Assembly: GCF_000027225.1 (NCBI RefSeq)
Contig: NC_013892.1
Span: 3,658,001-3,722,000, forward strand
Length of the DNA: 64,000 bases
Reading direction: 5' to 3'
Source of the DNA: Xenorhabdus bovienii SS-2004
Lineage (GTDB): Bacteria > Pseudomonadota > Gammaproteobacteria > Enterobacterales > Enterobacteriaceae
Shown: piece after piece, positions 40,154 to 49,604 of the stretch
Numbering within the stretch: position 1 is the first letter of the stretch
Layout of the letters: every line of letters begins with the position of its first letter
The notes under the pieces: model-generated
What the model was told of the DNA's origin: nothing
Databases searched by the model: none
The model's input: the letters and a program-made list of their open reading frames with translations, nothing else
Translations under genes and position numbers: made by a program

Positions 40154-40564
40154 CTAGCGATGATATTCACCTGCGGCTTCGGGCTGATAAATAATTTCTA
40201 ATACTTTGATCCGGGTTTTTTCACTGTTTGGTAGTTGCCAGGTTATCTCATCATTCACCCGCAGGCCCAAAAGAGCAGCCCCTAAAGGTGCCATGACAGA
40301 CAGGTGCTTGGTACTATCCTGTAGAGACGCTGGATACACAAGAGTGCGTACACGCTCTTCATTGCTGCCCAAATCAATAAAACGAATTTCACTGTTCATT
40401 GTGACAACATCCGGCGGAATTTCGACCGGAGGCACAATTTCAGCTCGATCCAACTCCGAATTCAGCGCCTCTGCAATGTGGGTATTGGCAAAGGCGGGTT
40501 GTTCCAACAGCAAATCTAAACGTTCCGCATCGAGTTCGTTAATAATAATTTTTGGTTTTTTCAT
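40154..40564 (-). CDS. rnk: Nucleoside diphosphate kinase regulator Rnk
   Basis: 136 residues from [17 protein letters not shown], behind GGAGCG; an upstream start adds 12 unconserved residues. An N-terminal coiled-coil hairpin is followed by a GreA-like C-terminal domain ([18 protein letters not shown]). Rnk is an RNA polymerase-binding anti-Gre-like factor that also affects NTP balance. It ends EAAGEYHR, close to E. coli. Confidence 0.93.
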   Translation of the reverse strand: MKKPKIIINELDAERLDLLLEQPAFANTHIAEALNSELDRAEIVPPVEIPPDVVTMNSEIRFIDLGSNEERVRTLVYPASLQDSTKHLSVMAPLGAALLGLRVNDEITWQLPNSEKTRIKVLEIIYQPEAAGEYHR

Positions 40565-40590
40565 ACCACGCTCCAAATTAGGCTCAATAC

Positions 40591-40630
40591 AAAATAACAC
40601 CCCGCATCACAAGGAGGGGGGTGTTATTTT
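40591..40630. terminator. Strong hairpin between bsr and rnk
   Basis: A 13-bp perfect stem AAAATAACACCCC/GGGGTGTTATTTT with A/T flanks. It is probably the terminator of bsr on the minus strand, placed immediately before rnk. Confidence 0.7.
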
Positions 40631-40769
40631 CAAAGTAATAAAATTGATATTAGGCTGTTCTGACGTGAAAATAAAGAGATCATGATCACGAACTGTTTTG
40701 TGCTGTTAATGGAACAGGGCTAATCCACACAAAATGGAAGAACAGCCCGATATCATTTTGAGCCGTGGA

Positions 40770-42002
40770 TTATGCGCCTGTAATGGTGATCCTTGGGTTG
40801 GTTTCTCCCCAGATGGAAGAGAATTCAACAATATGCATTCCGCCCCATTTTTGAATGTCAGATTGGGTAATTTCTTCTTTGCCTTGTTTACCGAAAATGA
40901 CCACTTCATCACCGCTCTTCACATCAGGCAAATCAGTTACATCGACCATGACGGTATTCATGGAAACGAGGCCGACAACAGGTGCGCGGTGACCGTTGAT
41001 CAGAACAAACGCTTTGTTGGACAGACTGGAACTGAAACCGTCAGAGAAACCTATCGGCAGGTTAGCCAGTTTGGAATCACGTTTCAGGATGTAGGTGTTG
41101 TCGTAGCTGACACCATTACCTTTAGGATAGGGTTTAACAGAAGCAACGCGGGTTTTTACCTGAATCAGCGGCTTGAATTCTGGATATTCAGGGTTCAGGA
41201 TGCCGTACAGTGCACTGCCGACACGCACCATGTCGAATTGTGCTTCAGGTACGCGAATTGACGCATAAGAGCTCGAAGCGTGCAGAATGATCTCGTTTCT
41301 TTTCAGATTGGCGGTTTTGATCAACCAAGCCGTTTGTTCTTTGAAATCGTTCACGCCTTCGCGGATCGCATCCAGATCTTTGAGGGCATAATGGCTCATC
41401 ATGCCGACCAGCTTCAGGTTAGGCAATTGAGCAATTTTCAGCGCTTCTTGTTTACCCTGCTCAGTTTTCATTTCCAGCCCGTTACGGCTCATGCGACCCG
41501 TGTTCAGAACTAAATGGACACGGATTGCTTTGCCGTGTTTTTTGGCAAGAGCATCAATAGTTTTAGCATGTTCTAGATCGCCGACCATTTCTTCCATGTC
41601 ATAGCCCAGCGTACTCTCAATTTCAGTCACAGCCGCTGCACGGATGCGCATCAATTGCCCTTTGAAGCCGCTTTCACGCACGATGCGAGCTTCTTCATTG
41701 CTGGTAATTCCTACACAAGGCATGCCTGTCTTGATGACAGATGGCATCAGTAAATCGATACCATGACCGTAGGCATCACCTTTCAGAACTACACACACTT
41801 TGGTGTCTTTCGTCAGTTTACTTTGCAGTGTGTGGATATTATTTTCGAAAGTCGTCGTGTTGATTTCAACCCAAGCGTTGTTGGTAGCCGCAACGTGTTC
41901 TGCCTGAGTATTGTCTAAAGAAAGCGTAGGGGCGGCTTGAGCAGTGCCTTGGCACAGGGTCACGCCAAGAAGAAATGCCAGTGTAGTTTTATTAAAACGC
42001 AT
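40770..42002 (-). CDS. bsr: Periplasmic broad-specificity amino-acid racemase
   Basis: 410 residues. A cleavable signal peptide (LAFLLGVTLCQGTAQAA) distinguishes it from cytoplasmic alanine racemases. A fold-type III PLP enzyme: VVLKGDAYGHG (PLP Lys74), NTGRMSRNGL, SSSYASIRVPEAQFDMVRVG, and the C-terminal beta-domain with GFSDGFSSSLSN and VSMNTVMVDV. Bsr enzymes make D-Met, D-Leu, D-Arg, D-Lys and others in the periplasm, which modify peptidoglycan and act as signals. It has GGAGA before the ATG and is monocistronic. Confidence 0.9.
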   Translation of the reverse strand: MRFNKTTLAFLLGVTLCQGTAQAAPTLSLDNTQAEHVAATNNAWVEINTTTFENNIHTLQSKLTKDTKVCVVLKGDAYGHGIDLLMPSVIKTGMPCVGITSNEEARIVRESGFKGQLMRIRAAAVTEIESTLGYDMEEMVGDLEHAKTIDALAKKHGKAIRVHLVLNTGRMSRNGLEMKTEQGKQEALKIAQLPNLKLVGMMSHYALKDLDAIREGVNDFKEQTAWLIKTANLKRNEIILHASSSYASIRVPEAQFDMVRVGSALYGILNPEYPEFKPLIQVKTRVASVKPYPKGNGVSYDNTYILKRDSKLANLPIGFSDGFSSSLSNKAFVLINGHRAPVVGLVSMNTVMVDVTDLPDVKSGDEVVIFGKQGKEEITQSDIQKWGGMHIVEFSSIWGETNPRITITGA

Positions 42003-42441
42003 GAAGTAATCTCCGGTTTAATATTTGAACTGAAAAAATGATCCGTGTGTAAATACCCCGTAATGATAAATTTTTTATTAATTAATTTCATATAGTTAAA
42101 TTTTATTTGGGGAACTTTGATTGTAATAGGAATACTATTTGTAAATAGGCAATACTATAAGCTAAATTTATACTTTAAAATATTAATGATCTTCTATGGA
42201 TGATGACAGACAGAAGGAATAATGAGAGGAATATGGCGTGATTATGGGTTAATTTTCACCCTTGATATCCATTGTTGAATACTGATAATTATTTATTAGA
42301 CAGTGGTATTATTTGAACGATATATAGTCGTAAATGGCAGGAACTGAGAAAAAACGATATTTAGCTTAAGAAACGGCATCTTATAGTGAGATGATTCAGT
42401 GTTTAAAAGGAAGGAAAAGGCAGGAAAGAGTAGGGAAATGT
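42003..42441. other. Intergenic region between npr and bsr
   Basis: 439 bp, AT-rich, upstream of bsr and downstream of npr, both on the minus strand. It should hold the bsr promoter and the end of the rpoN–npr transcript. I see no gene or clear terminator. Confidence 0.5.
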
Positions 42442-42714
42442 TTATTCTTCATCAAATCCGGCATTAAATAACTCAATAATGGCGGCCAGTGCCTGCTGCT
42501 CATCCGACCCGGTCGCCTCAACTTCAATGTAACTGCCTTGTTCGGAATCCAGCATAAGCATGGCAATCACACTGTGGGCTTCGGCTTGAATATTGCTGCT
42601 GTTGCGCAGAATGACCTGCGATTGAAACTGCTGCACAAGGTCATGCAATTTCATTGCAGGTCGGGCATGCATACCAAGCCGATTTTTAATTTCAAGCTGC
42701 TTTTTGACTGTCAT
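42442..42714 (-). CDS. ptsO: Nitrogen-PTS phosphocarrier NPr
   Basis: 90 residues, HPr-like, with the phosphorylatable His16 in [11 protein letters not shown] and the regulatory region [14 protein letters not shown]. It takes phosphate from EI-Ntr (PtsP) and passes it to PtsN. It is the last gene of the rpoN–hpf–ptsN–rapZ–npr cluster, 17 bp after rapZ. Confidence 0.97.
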   Translation of the reverse strand: MTVKKQLEIKNRLGMHARPAMKLHDLVQQFQSQVILRNSSNIQAEAHSVIAMLMLDSEQGSYIEVEATGSDEQQALAAIIELFNAGFDEE

Positions 42715-42731
42715 GCTCTGCCATTATTGTA

Positions 42732-43583
42732 TTATTTACGTTTTTCCAGTGTGCGGTGACGTGATTGCACGTTTTTGCCACGGGAACGGAAGTAGTCCGC
42801 TAATTGTTCAGCGACGTAGACGGAACGGTGTTTACCCCCCGTACAACCAATTGCCACGGTGAGATAGCTGCGGTTATTGGTTTCGAGCATCGGCAGCCAG
42901 AGTTCAAGATAGCTGCGGGTCTGGTAAATAAAATTGTGTACTTCTGTGTGGCGATCCAAAAAGGCAGCCACAGGGCGATCTAAACCGGTCATTGGCCGCA
43001 GTTTAGGATCCCAGTGTGGGTTTGGCAGGAAACGCACATCGAAAACATAATCGGCATCAATCGGAATACCATGCTTAAAGCCGAAAGACTCAAACACCAT
43101 CGTCAGTTCGCGTTCGCGTTTGCCCAGTAGACGCGTTCTGAGCATTTCTGCCAATTCATGCACGGACATTTCAGAGGTGTCGATGATCAAATCTGCCCGT
43201 GAACGCAGGGGTTCCAGCAGGTCACTTTCTTGATCAATAGCGCTTTCCAGCGACAGATTTTTGCTTGATAGTGGATGCAGGCGACGTGTGTCACTGTAGC
43301 GGCGGATCAGGGTGTTGCGATCCGCATCAAGAAACAGTAATTGTGGCGAGAACGTGTCCGGCAGTTTCGTCAGAGCTTCTTCGAAAATTTCTGGCGACTC
43401 CGGCATATTTCTCACGTCTATGCTGACCGCCGCTGAAATACCGCGTTCAGCTAATGTGCCTGCCAGTTCCGGCAGTAAGACCACCGGCAGGTTATCGACA
43501 CAATAGAATCCCATATCTTCCAGCGCACGCAGGGCAACGGATTTACCGGAGCCGGAACGACCGCTGACTATCATCAGCACCAT
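42732..43583 (-). CDS. rapZ: RNase adapter protein RapZ
   Basis: 283 residues. A Walker A motif SGRSGSGKS (8–15) and a P-loop kinase-like N-terminal domain are followed by a C-terminal RNA-binding domain. The latter has [20 protein letters not shown] and [19 protein letters not shown]. RapZ delivers the small RNA GlmZ to RNase E and so controls glucosamine-6-phosphate synthase for cell-wall precursors. It is co-transcribed with ptsN and npr. Confidence 0.97.
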   Translation of the reverse strand: MVLMIVSGRSGSGKSVALRALEDMGFYCVDNLPVVLLPELAGTLAERGISAAVSIDVRNMPESPEIFEEALTKLPDTFSPQLLFLDADRNTLIRRYSDTRRLHPLSSKNLSLESAIDQESDLLEPLRSRADLIIDTSEMSVHELAEMLRTRLLGKRERELTMVFESFGFKHGIPIDADYVFDVRFLPNPHWDPKLRPMTGLDRPVAAFLDRHTEVHNFIYQTRSYLELWLPMLETNNRSYLTVAIGCTGGKHRSVYVAEQLADYFRSRGKNVQSRHRTLEKRK

Positions 43584-43663
43584 AAGATGACTCCCCTTTA
43601 ATATCTCAGCGGTTCTAATAAACCGCTGCTGTTTTGTTGCTTTCCAATAATTCTAATCGCTAT

Positions 43664-44131
43664 TTATTCAGTTATGATTTTATATAGCTCTTCGTCACTT
43701 TGTGCTGAACGCAGACGGCGGCAGAGATTCTTATCTGCAAGACGCTTTGCAATCAATGATAGTGAATGTAAATGGGTCTGACACTGGTCAGACGGCACCA
43801 ATAAAGCAAACAGCAAGTCAACAGGTTGATTATCGATGGCATCGAAGGCAATAGGCTGTTCCAGATTCAGAAACACGCCAACGGCATTATGTGAACACTC
43901 TTTATCCAGTTTGCCGTGAGGAATGGCAATCCCGTTGCCGATACCTGTGGTGCCCACTTTTTCGCGGGAAAGAATAGCCTCGAATACGGCATTTTCCGGT
44001 AATCCAAGCTGTTTTGATGCCAGTTCACTGATAATCTCTAAGGCGCGCTTTTTACTCGAACAAGGTACGTTGTTGCGTGTACATTCGGGCGAAAGTACCG
44101 AACTTAGTGGTAAATCTGTTTCGTTGTTCAT
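43664..44131 (-). CDS. ptsN: Nitrogen-PTS enzyme IIA (PtsN)
   Basis: 155 residues from MNNETDLPLSSVL, which aligns with the E. coli start; the frame extends to a GTG 4 codons earlier. Phosphorylated His72 is in GIAIPHGKL, and DAIDNQPVDLLFALLVP is the EIIA-type core. The unphosphorylated form regulates potassium transport and stress functions. Confidence 0.96.
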   Translation of the reverse strand: MNNETDLPLSSVLSPECTRNNVPCSSKKRALEIISELASKQLGLPENAVFEAILSREKVGTTGIGNGIAIPHGKLDKECSHNAVGVFLNLEQPIAFDAIDNQPVDLLFALLVPSDQCQTHLHSLSLIAKRLADKNLCRRLRSAQSDEELYKIITE

Positions 44132-44154
44132 TTCTTTAATCACTTAGGGCCTGT

Positions 44155-44188
44155 AATACCGGATGCCTGACTGGAGGCATCCGGTATT
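44155..44188. other. Perfect 14-bp stem-loop between hpf and ptsN
   Basis: AATACCGGATGCCT/AGGCATCCGGTATT with a 6-base loop, in the 146-bp gap inside the rpoN–hpf–ptsN–rapZ–npr gene run. No T-run follows on the minus strand. It may be an RNA-processing or stability element or a REP-like repeat rather than a terminator. Confidence 0.7.
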
Positions 44189-44277
44189 GATGCACTGTTT
44201 ATACCTTTCACCTGAATCTATTGGGTATGTAAGTAGAACAGTGATGAGTTTATGACAGCCCCGTTGCCAGAAAGCTG

Positions 44278-44565
44278 TTAATGTTGTCTCAACTTACTTT
44301 TGTGTTTGGTCAATTGACGTGCCAGCTTATCTGCCAGTGCATCAATCGCCGCATACATGTCTTCATGCTCTGAGCTTGCATGCAACTCACCTCCATTGAC
44401 ATACACCGTGGCTTCAGCGATTTTCTGCACTTTCTCCACTCGGAGTATGACCTGAATGAGGTTAATTTTATCGAAATATTGATCCAGTTTGCCGTATTTT
44501 GTATTCACAATGTTGCGTAATGCATCAGTGATTTCAATATTGTGGCCTGTGACATTGAGTTGCAT
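44278..44565 (-). CDS. hpf: Ribosome hibernation promoting factor (short HPF)
   Basis: 95 residues from MQLNVTGHNIEITDAL, behind AGAAGGAAA; the upstream in-frame start adds 9 unconserved residues. The beta-alpha-beta fold of the HPF/YfiA group is evident (ILRVEKVQKIAEATVYVNGG; SSEHEDMYAAIDALADKL). It dimerises 70S ribosomes in stationary phase. It is 23 bp after rpoN. Confidence 0.97.
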   Translation of the reverse strand: MQLNVTGHNIEITDALRNIVNTKYGKLDQYFDKINLIQVILRVEKVQKIAEATVYVNGGELHASSEHEDMYAAIDALADKLARQLTKHKSKLRQH

Positions 44566-44588
44566 AGTGTTTTCCTTCTCTGTGTGGT

Positions 44589-46028
44589 TCAAACCAGTTT
44601 TTTGCGTTGGTTTGAAGGCGGGATGGATAACGACTCTCTATATTTTGCGACAGTTCGACGCGCGACTTGAATGCCCTGTTCGGCCAGAATGCTGGTCAAT
44701 TTGCTGTCACTCAGTGGCTTGGCCGGGTTTTCTGCCGCGACCAATTTTTTCACCAGTGCCCGTATCGCAGTAGAAGAGGCTTCACCTCCGCTATCGGTAT
44801 TGACATGGCTGGAGAAAAAATATTTCAATTCAAAAATGCCCCGTGGGCTATACAGATATTTCTGTGTTGTCACACGGGAAATGGTGGATTCGTGCATTTC
44901 AACCTGATAGGCGATATCTGCCAGTACTAGCGGTTTCATGTGCTCTGCACCATATTCAAAAAAATCTTGTTGCCGTTCAACAATGCAACTGGCAACTTTC
45001 AATAACGTGTCATTACGGCTTTCGAGGCTTTTTATCAGCCATTTGGCCTCTTGCAGATTATTGCGAATGAACAGACTGTCGCTTTCACTATGGGCCTGTT
45101 GCCCCAATGCTGCGTAGTGTTGATTGATGCGCAGACGGGGGATGCTATCGGTATTCAGTTTGACTTGCCAGCTTTCATTCTCTTTATGAGCAAGCACATC
45201 AGGAATAACATACTCGGATTCACCTGCATTGACCACTAATCCGGGTTTGGGTTCCAATGATTGAATAATATCGATGGCTTCTTTCAGGGCATTTTCCTTT
45301 AATTTGCTCTGACGTAACACATTACGAAAGTCTCGATTGCCCAATAGCTCAAGGTATTTGCTGACAACCAGTTTGGCTTCGTTCAGATAAGGTGTTTTTG
45401 TCGGCAGCATCGAAAGTTGAATAAGCAGGCATTCACGCAAATCGCGGGCGGCGATACCAATCGGATCGAAATGCTGTATGCGTTTGAGTACGATTTCCAC
45501 TTCTTCTAGCGTCAGCTCATTATCGCCAATGCTGGCAAGGATCTCTTCGATTGAAACTGTCAGATAGCCTGAATCATCAATCGCATCAATGATGGAGGTG
45601 GCGATGGCAGAATCCGTTTCAGTAAACGGTGTCAACCCTGCCTGCCACATCAGATAGTCTTGCAGTGTCTGAGTGGTTTCACCCTGATAAACGGGAAAAT
45701 CCTCAGCACTGTAATCGCTGTTTGTCCCCGAAGGAGTGCCAGCCGTGTAAATTTCATCCCAACTGGCATCCAATGGCAGTTCTTCCGGTATATTCTTCTG
45801 TTCAAGCGCTTCGCGGGTATCCATCACCTCAGTTACCGCATCAGGAGATTCCTGACTGTCGATTTCCTCATGAGGATCATCCTGTTCAAGCAGTGGGTTA
45901 GCTTCCAAAGCCTGCTGGATCTCTTGTTGAAGTTCAAGCGTAGAAAGTTGCAACAAACGGATAGCTTGCTGGAGTTGTGGCGTCATCGCCAGTTGCTGAC
46001 TGAGCCTGAGTTGCAAACTTTGCTTCAT
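44589..46028 (-). CDS. rpoN: RNA polymerase sigma-54 factor
   Basis: 479 residues. Region I is Gln/Leu-rich ([19 protein letters not shown]). An acidic region II (about 50–110) follows, then core-binding and helix-turn-helix parts, ending with the RpoN box ([12 protein letters not shown]). It directs transcription of nitrogen, phage-shock and flagellar or metabolic genes with enhancer-binding proteins. It lies downstream of lptB, as usual. Confidence 0.98.
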   Translation of the reverse strand: MKQSLQLRLSQQLAMTPQLQQAIRLLQLSTLELQQEIQQALEANPLLEQDDPHEEIDSQESPDAVTEVMDTREALEQKNIPEELPLDASWDEIYTAGTPSGTNSDYSAEDFPVYQGETTQTLQDYLMWQAGLTPFTETDSAIATSIIDAIDDSGYLTVSIEEILASIGDNELTLEEVEIVLKRIQHFDPIGIAARDLRECLLIQLSMLPTKTPYLNEAKLVVSKYLELLGNRDFRNVLRQSKLKENALKEAIDIIQSLEPKPGLVVNAGESEYVIPDVLAHKENESWQVKLNTDSIPRLRINQHYAALGQQAHSESDSLFIRNNLQEAKWLIKSLESRNDTLLKVASCIVERQQDFFEYGAEHMKPLVLADIAYQVEMHESTISRVTTQKYLYSPRGIFELKYFFSSHVNTDSGGEASSTAIRALVKKLVAAENPAKPLSDSKLTSILAEQGIQVARRTVAKYRESLSIPPSNQRKKLV

Positions 46029-46093
46029 AGCATTACCACTTTCTCCTGAATTTCTCTGGAATTTCTCCTGAATGACGCCTGACAGAATCAGGA

Positions 46094-46819
46094 TTAAAGA
46101 CGGAAACCCTCACCCAGATAAACGCGTTTGACCTGCTCATTGTTGAGAATATCTTCCGGTGAGCCGTGGGCAATCAACTGGCCTTGGCTGACGATATAGG
46201 CGCGTTCGCAGACATCCAGTGTTTCACGGACATTGTGGTCTGTAATCAGAACTCCCAGCCCATAGTCCCGCAGATGTTGAATGATCTTTTTGATATCGAG
46301 TACGGAGATGGGATCGACGCCAGCAAAAGGTTCATCCAGCAGAATGAATTTCGGGTTGGCGGCCAGAGCACGGGCAATTTCCACACGACGGCGTTCACCA
46401 CCGGAAAGTGACTGTCCCAGATTGTCACGCAGATGGGAAATATGAAACTCTTCCATTAATTCTTCTGCCCGCTCTTTTCGTTGCTCTTGCGTGATATCCT
46501 TGCGGATCTCCAAGACTGCCATCAAATTGTCAAATACGCTCAGACGACGGAAAATGGAAGGTTCTTGTGGCAAATAGCCTATTCCCCGGCGGGCGCGTTC
46601 ATGCAGAGGCAGCAGGCTGATGTCTTCATCATCAATAGTAATGGTGCCAGTATCACGTGGCACAATGCCGACCACCATGTAGAAGGTCGTGGTTTTACCT
46701 GCCCCATTGGGGCCAAGCAAACCCACGATTTCGCCTGATTTGACGGTCAGACTGACGTCCTCAACGACCCTGCGACCCTTATAAGCCTTTGCCAGATTTT
46801 CTGCGTTTAAAATTGCCAT
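46094..46819 (-). CDS. lptB: LPS export ABC transporter ATPase LptB
   Basis: 241 residues with Walker A (GPNGAGKTT), the signature [16 protein letters not shown], Walker B ([10 protein letters not shown]) and H-loop (VLITDHNV). It powers LptFG to extract LPS from the inner membrane. It is 6 bp after lptA in the kdsD–kdsC–lptC–lptA–lptB cluster. Confidence 0.98.
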   Translation of the reverse strand: MAILNAENLAKAYKGRRVVEDVSLTVKSGEIVGLLGPNGAGKTTTFYMVVGIVPRDTGTITIDDEDISLLPLHERARRGIGYLPQEPSIFRRLSVFDNLMAVLEIRKDITQEQRKERAEELMEEFHISHLRDNLGQSLSGGERRRVEIARALAANPKFILLDEPFAGVDPISVLDIKKIIQHLRDYGLGVLITDHNVRETLDVCERAYIVSQGQLIAHGSPEDILNNEQVKRVYLGEGFRL

Positions 46820-46825
46820 ACGTCG

Positions 46826-47371
46826 TTATTTACTCTTGTTGTTAACACTGATGCCTTTTTCCTGTAGCTGGGAAGGCAACAGGACGGTAGTAACACGTTT
46901 ACCTTTATCACTAAAGGCTTCCATTTGCTGTGTTGGCACCAGATAGGTGATTTTATCGCCTTTGATGTTACTGTCGAGTTGTTCAAGATAGGCATTACCT
47001 GTCAGCGTCATCAGCTCTTTATCCATCTCATAGCGCATTTTTGAGGCATGCCCTTTGATGGGTTTGCCGTCATCTTGTAACTGATAGAAAGTCGCCGGAT
47101 TACCGTAGGCTTCAATAACCGTTTTTTTCGCATCCCCTTCTGGGCGAGTGACGACGACTTTATCCGCATGAATGTCGATTGAGCCTTGTTTTACGCTGAC
47201 ATTATCCGTAAATGTGGCTACGTTCCCCGTTAAATCCAAAGATTGCCTGTCAGAATTAAGGGTAATGGGCTGTTTCGTATCTTCTTTCAATGCCAGTACG
47301 GGCAGGCTGACTGCAAACAGGGTACTGGCAATAACGGTATTACGGATTAGGTTGTTCATTTGGGATCTCAT
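46826..47371 (-). CDS. lptA: LPS transport periplasmic protein LptA
   Basis: 181 residues. Signal peptide (NTVIASTLFAVSLPVLA), then the OstA/LptA beta-jellyroll (ITLNSDRQSLDLTGNVATF, DIHADKVVVTRPEG). It forms the periplasmic bridge that carries LPS. Its start overlaps the lptC end by 32 bp. Confidence 0.97.
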   Translation of the reverse strand: MRSQMNNLIRNTVIASTLFAVSLPVLALKEDTKQPITLNSDRQSLDLTGNVATFTDNVSVKQGSIDIHADKVVVTRPEGDAKKTVIEAYGNPATFYQLQDDGKPIKGHASKMRYEMDKELMTLTGNAYLEQLDSNIKGDKITYLVPTQQMEAFSDKGKRVTTVLLPSQLQEKGISVNNKSK

Positions 47372-47927
47372 AGTGAGTCGTCACCTTTTCAATCAATTCA
47401 GCAGTTTTGTTTCGCAGATTGCCACGCATTTTCATGCCAACAGATTTCAGGCCGACACCAATCAGAGTGACTTGGTCGTCGGATAAGATATCTTGAGACA
47501 CCAGATTGACGGTCGCATTTTCTGTTGTGATCCGTTGCAGTTGTGAGGCATCGGTCAGGCTATCCAGCTGGACATCGCCGTACAGATAGAGCATTTTATC
47601 GTTGGTCAGCTTTGCTTTATTTGCGCGTACTGTCCATGTCGGTGTTTCGGAAGTGCTATTGGAGGCAAAGGTTGTCAATATGGGTTTAGTAAACCAAGTC
47701 AGTTTGCTTTCCGTATAGTTCTGTACATCATCTGCCACCAGTTTGTAAGCCAGCTTGCCCTCGGGATCATAGACAAAAGAAGTGGCTTCCTGTGTTTGAT
47801 AAGTGGGATACCCATCATCCACAATTGGTGATGAGGCGTTTTCGTTTAAATTGGATAAATTCCAGCCAATCAGCGCAAGCGCGATCAATGCCAGTGTTCC
47901 GATCAGCCAGGATTGAATTCTGCTCAT
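47340..47927 (-). CDS. lptC: LPS export protein LptC
   Basis: 195 residues from MSRIQSWLIGTLALIALAL; the frame continues upstream into kdsC but only this ATG fits the family. One N-terminal membrane helix, then the LptC beta-jellyroll (YKLVADDVQNYTESKLTWF). It receives LPS from LptBFG and passes it to LptA. Confidence 0.96.
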   Translation of the reverse strand: MSRIQSWLIGTLALIALALIGWNLSNLNENASSPIVDDGYPTYQTQEATSFVYDPEGKLAYKLVADDVQNYTESKLTWFTKPILTTFASNSTSETPTWTVRANKAKLTNDKMLYLYGDVQLDSLTDASQLQRITTENATVNLVSQDILSDDQVTLIGVGLKSVGMKMRGNLRNKTAELIEKVTTHYEIPNEQPNP

Positions 47928-47946
47928 TCTCTTTTCAATTTTAGTC

Positions 47947-48510
47947 TTATATTGATAACCCTTTGGCACCTTCCAGCTTATTCTGAGCGAAAAGTACCAA
48001 ATCACAAAGCTCCCTGACTGCACCACGGCCACCTGCAATCTGAGTCACATAATCTGCTCTTGGCAGCAGCAGTGGATGGGCATCAGAAACCGCAACAGAT
48101 AACCCAACTTGTGCCATTACAGGCCAGTCGATAAGATCATCACCAATATAAGCGACCTGTTCTGGCTGTAACGTTAGTTTATCTAACAGTTCCTGATACG
48201 CCAAAACCTTATCGCTCTGTCCTTGGTAAAGATGTGTAATACCCAGTGTTTCTGCGCGATCTTCCAGCAACTTAGCTTTACGGCCAGTAATGATGGCGAC
48301 TTCAATGCCTGAGGTAATCAGACAACGGATGCCGTAACCATCACGAACGTTAAAGGCTTTCAGTTCTTCACCCTGGTTGCCCATATATATCAGGCCATCT
48401 GACATCACACCATCAACATCACAAATCAGTAGACGGATTTTACTGGCTCTTTCGATAATTTCTTCGTTGACCGGGCCATAACAGGTGTCCAGATACGTTT
48501 TCTGACTCAT
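47947..48510 (-). CDS. kdsC: 3-deoxy-D-manno-octulosonate 8-phosphate phosphatase
   Basis: 187 residues, a HAD phosphatase with the nucleophile motif LLICDVDGVMSDG, ITGRKAKLLEDRAE and GDDLIDWPVM. It makes Kdo for the LPS core. It is 19 bp upstream of lptC. Confidence 0.97.
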   Translation of the reverse strand: MSQKTYLDTCYGPVNEEIIERASKIRLLICDVDGVMSDGLIYMGNQGEELKAFNVRDGYGIRCLITSGIEVAIITGRKAKLLEDRAETLGITHLYQGQSDKVLAYQELLDKLTLQPEQVAYIGDDLIDWPVMAQVGLSVAVSDAHPLLLPRADYVTQIAGGRGAVRELCDLVLFAQNKLEGAKGLSI

Positions 48511-48611
48511 TCAGGAATTCTCTTAAGGTTTATACCACAGCTGCTTATACCATTACCTGTGCTTTATACATACTCTACCCTTCATCTTTCTCTGTTGGGT
48601 ATATACCGACC

Positions 48612-49580
48612 TTATACTACACCCGCCTGTAAGAGGTCGTGCATATGCAGTACGCCGAGCAATTTGTCACCGTCAGTGACCAGCAAGGACGTGATGTGGC
48701 GTGACTGCATCAGGTTCAGGGCATCAACGGCCAGTGTATGGGGCTTGATGCGGACACCGCCGATAGTCATAACATCAGAGATGTTTGCATGGTTTAAATC
48801 GATTCCCATATCGAAAACACGGCGCAAATCCCCGTCAGTGAAAATTCCTTTGATCTGCATATCGTCATCGCAGATGACGGTCATTCCCAGTTTCTTGCGG
48901 GTGATTTCAACCAAGGCTTCACGTAGTGTCGCGGTATAAGGAACACGGGGAATATCATCACCGATGGTCATTAAGTCACTGGTCAGTAACAGAAGTTTGC
49001 GTCCCAGCGTGCCACCCGGATGGGAAAGGGCAAAGTCTTCAGCGGTAAAACCTCGAGCTTGTAAGAGCGCAACGGCCAGAGCATCTCCCATAACAAGTGT
49101 TGCTGTCGTGCTAGTGGTGGGCGCTAATCCAAGCGGGCAGGCTTCCTGTGGTGTTTTGATGCACAGATGGATATCGGCAGCTTTCCCCATGCTACTGTTT
49201 GGGTTGTTTGTCATACAGATAAGCGGAACTTTTTGCCGTTTGAGGACGGGGATCAAGGCAACGATTTCATTGGATTCACCGGAATTGGAGATTGTCAGCA
49301 CGATGTCTTTTGATGTCACCATACCGAGATCACCGTGGCTGGCTTCACCGGGGTGGACAAAGAAAGAGGGCGTGCCAGTACTGGCAAATGTGGCGGCAAT
49401 TTTTCGTCCAATATGACCGGATTTTCCCATCCCCATGACAATGATTTTTCCTTCACAACCAAACATCAACTCACAGGCTCGGCTGAAATCTTCATTAATA
49501 TATTGTTCCAGTTCTGCCAATCCGTCGAGTTCGACCTGTAATACTTTTTTACCTGATTGTTGAAAATCTATCTTAGACAT
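48612..49580 (-). CDS. kdsD: D-arabinose 5-phosphate isomerase
   Basis: 322 residues from MSKIDFQQSGKKVLQVELDG; the frame extends 8 codons earlier. A SIS domain (VMGMGKSGHIGRKIAATFA, SNSGESNEIVALIP) is followed by two CBS domains at the C-terminus (ITRKKLGMTVICDDDMQIKG). It converts ribulose 5-phosphate to arabinose 5-phosphate, the first Kdo precursor. The 101-bp gap to kdsC is longer than other spacings in the cluster. Confidence 0.97.
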   Translation of the reverse strand: MSKIDFQQSGKKVLQVELDGLAELEQYINEDFSRACELMFGCEGKIIVMGMGKSGHIGRKIAATFASTGTPSFFVHPGEASHGDLGMVTSKDIVLTISNSGESNEIVALIPVLKRQKVPLICMTNNPNSSMGKAADIHLCIKTPQEACPLGLAPTTSTTATLVMGDALAVALLQARGFTAEDFALSHPGGTLGRKLLLLTSDLMTIGDDIPRVPYTATLREALVEITRKKLGMTVICDDDMQIKGIFTDGDLRRVFDMGIDLNHANISDVMTIGGVRIKPHTLAVDALNLMQSRHITSLLVTDGDKLLGVLHMHDLLQAGVV

Positions 49581-49604
49581 TTCTACTTCCCACGTCATCG
49601 GCAA

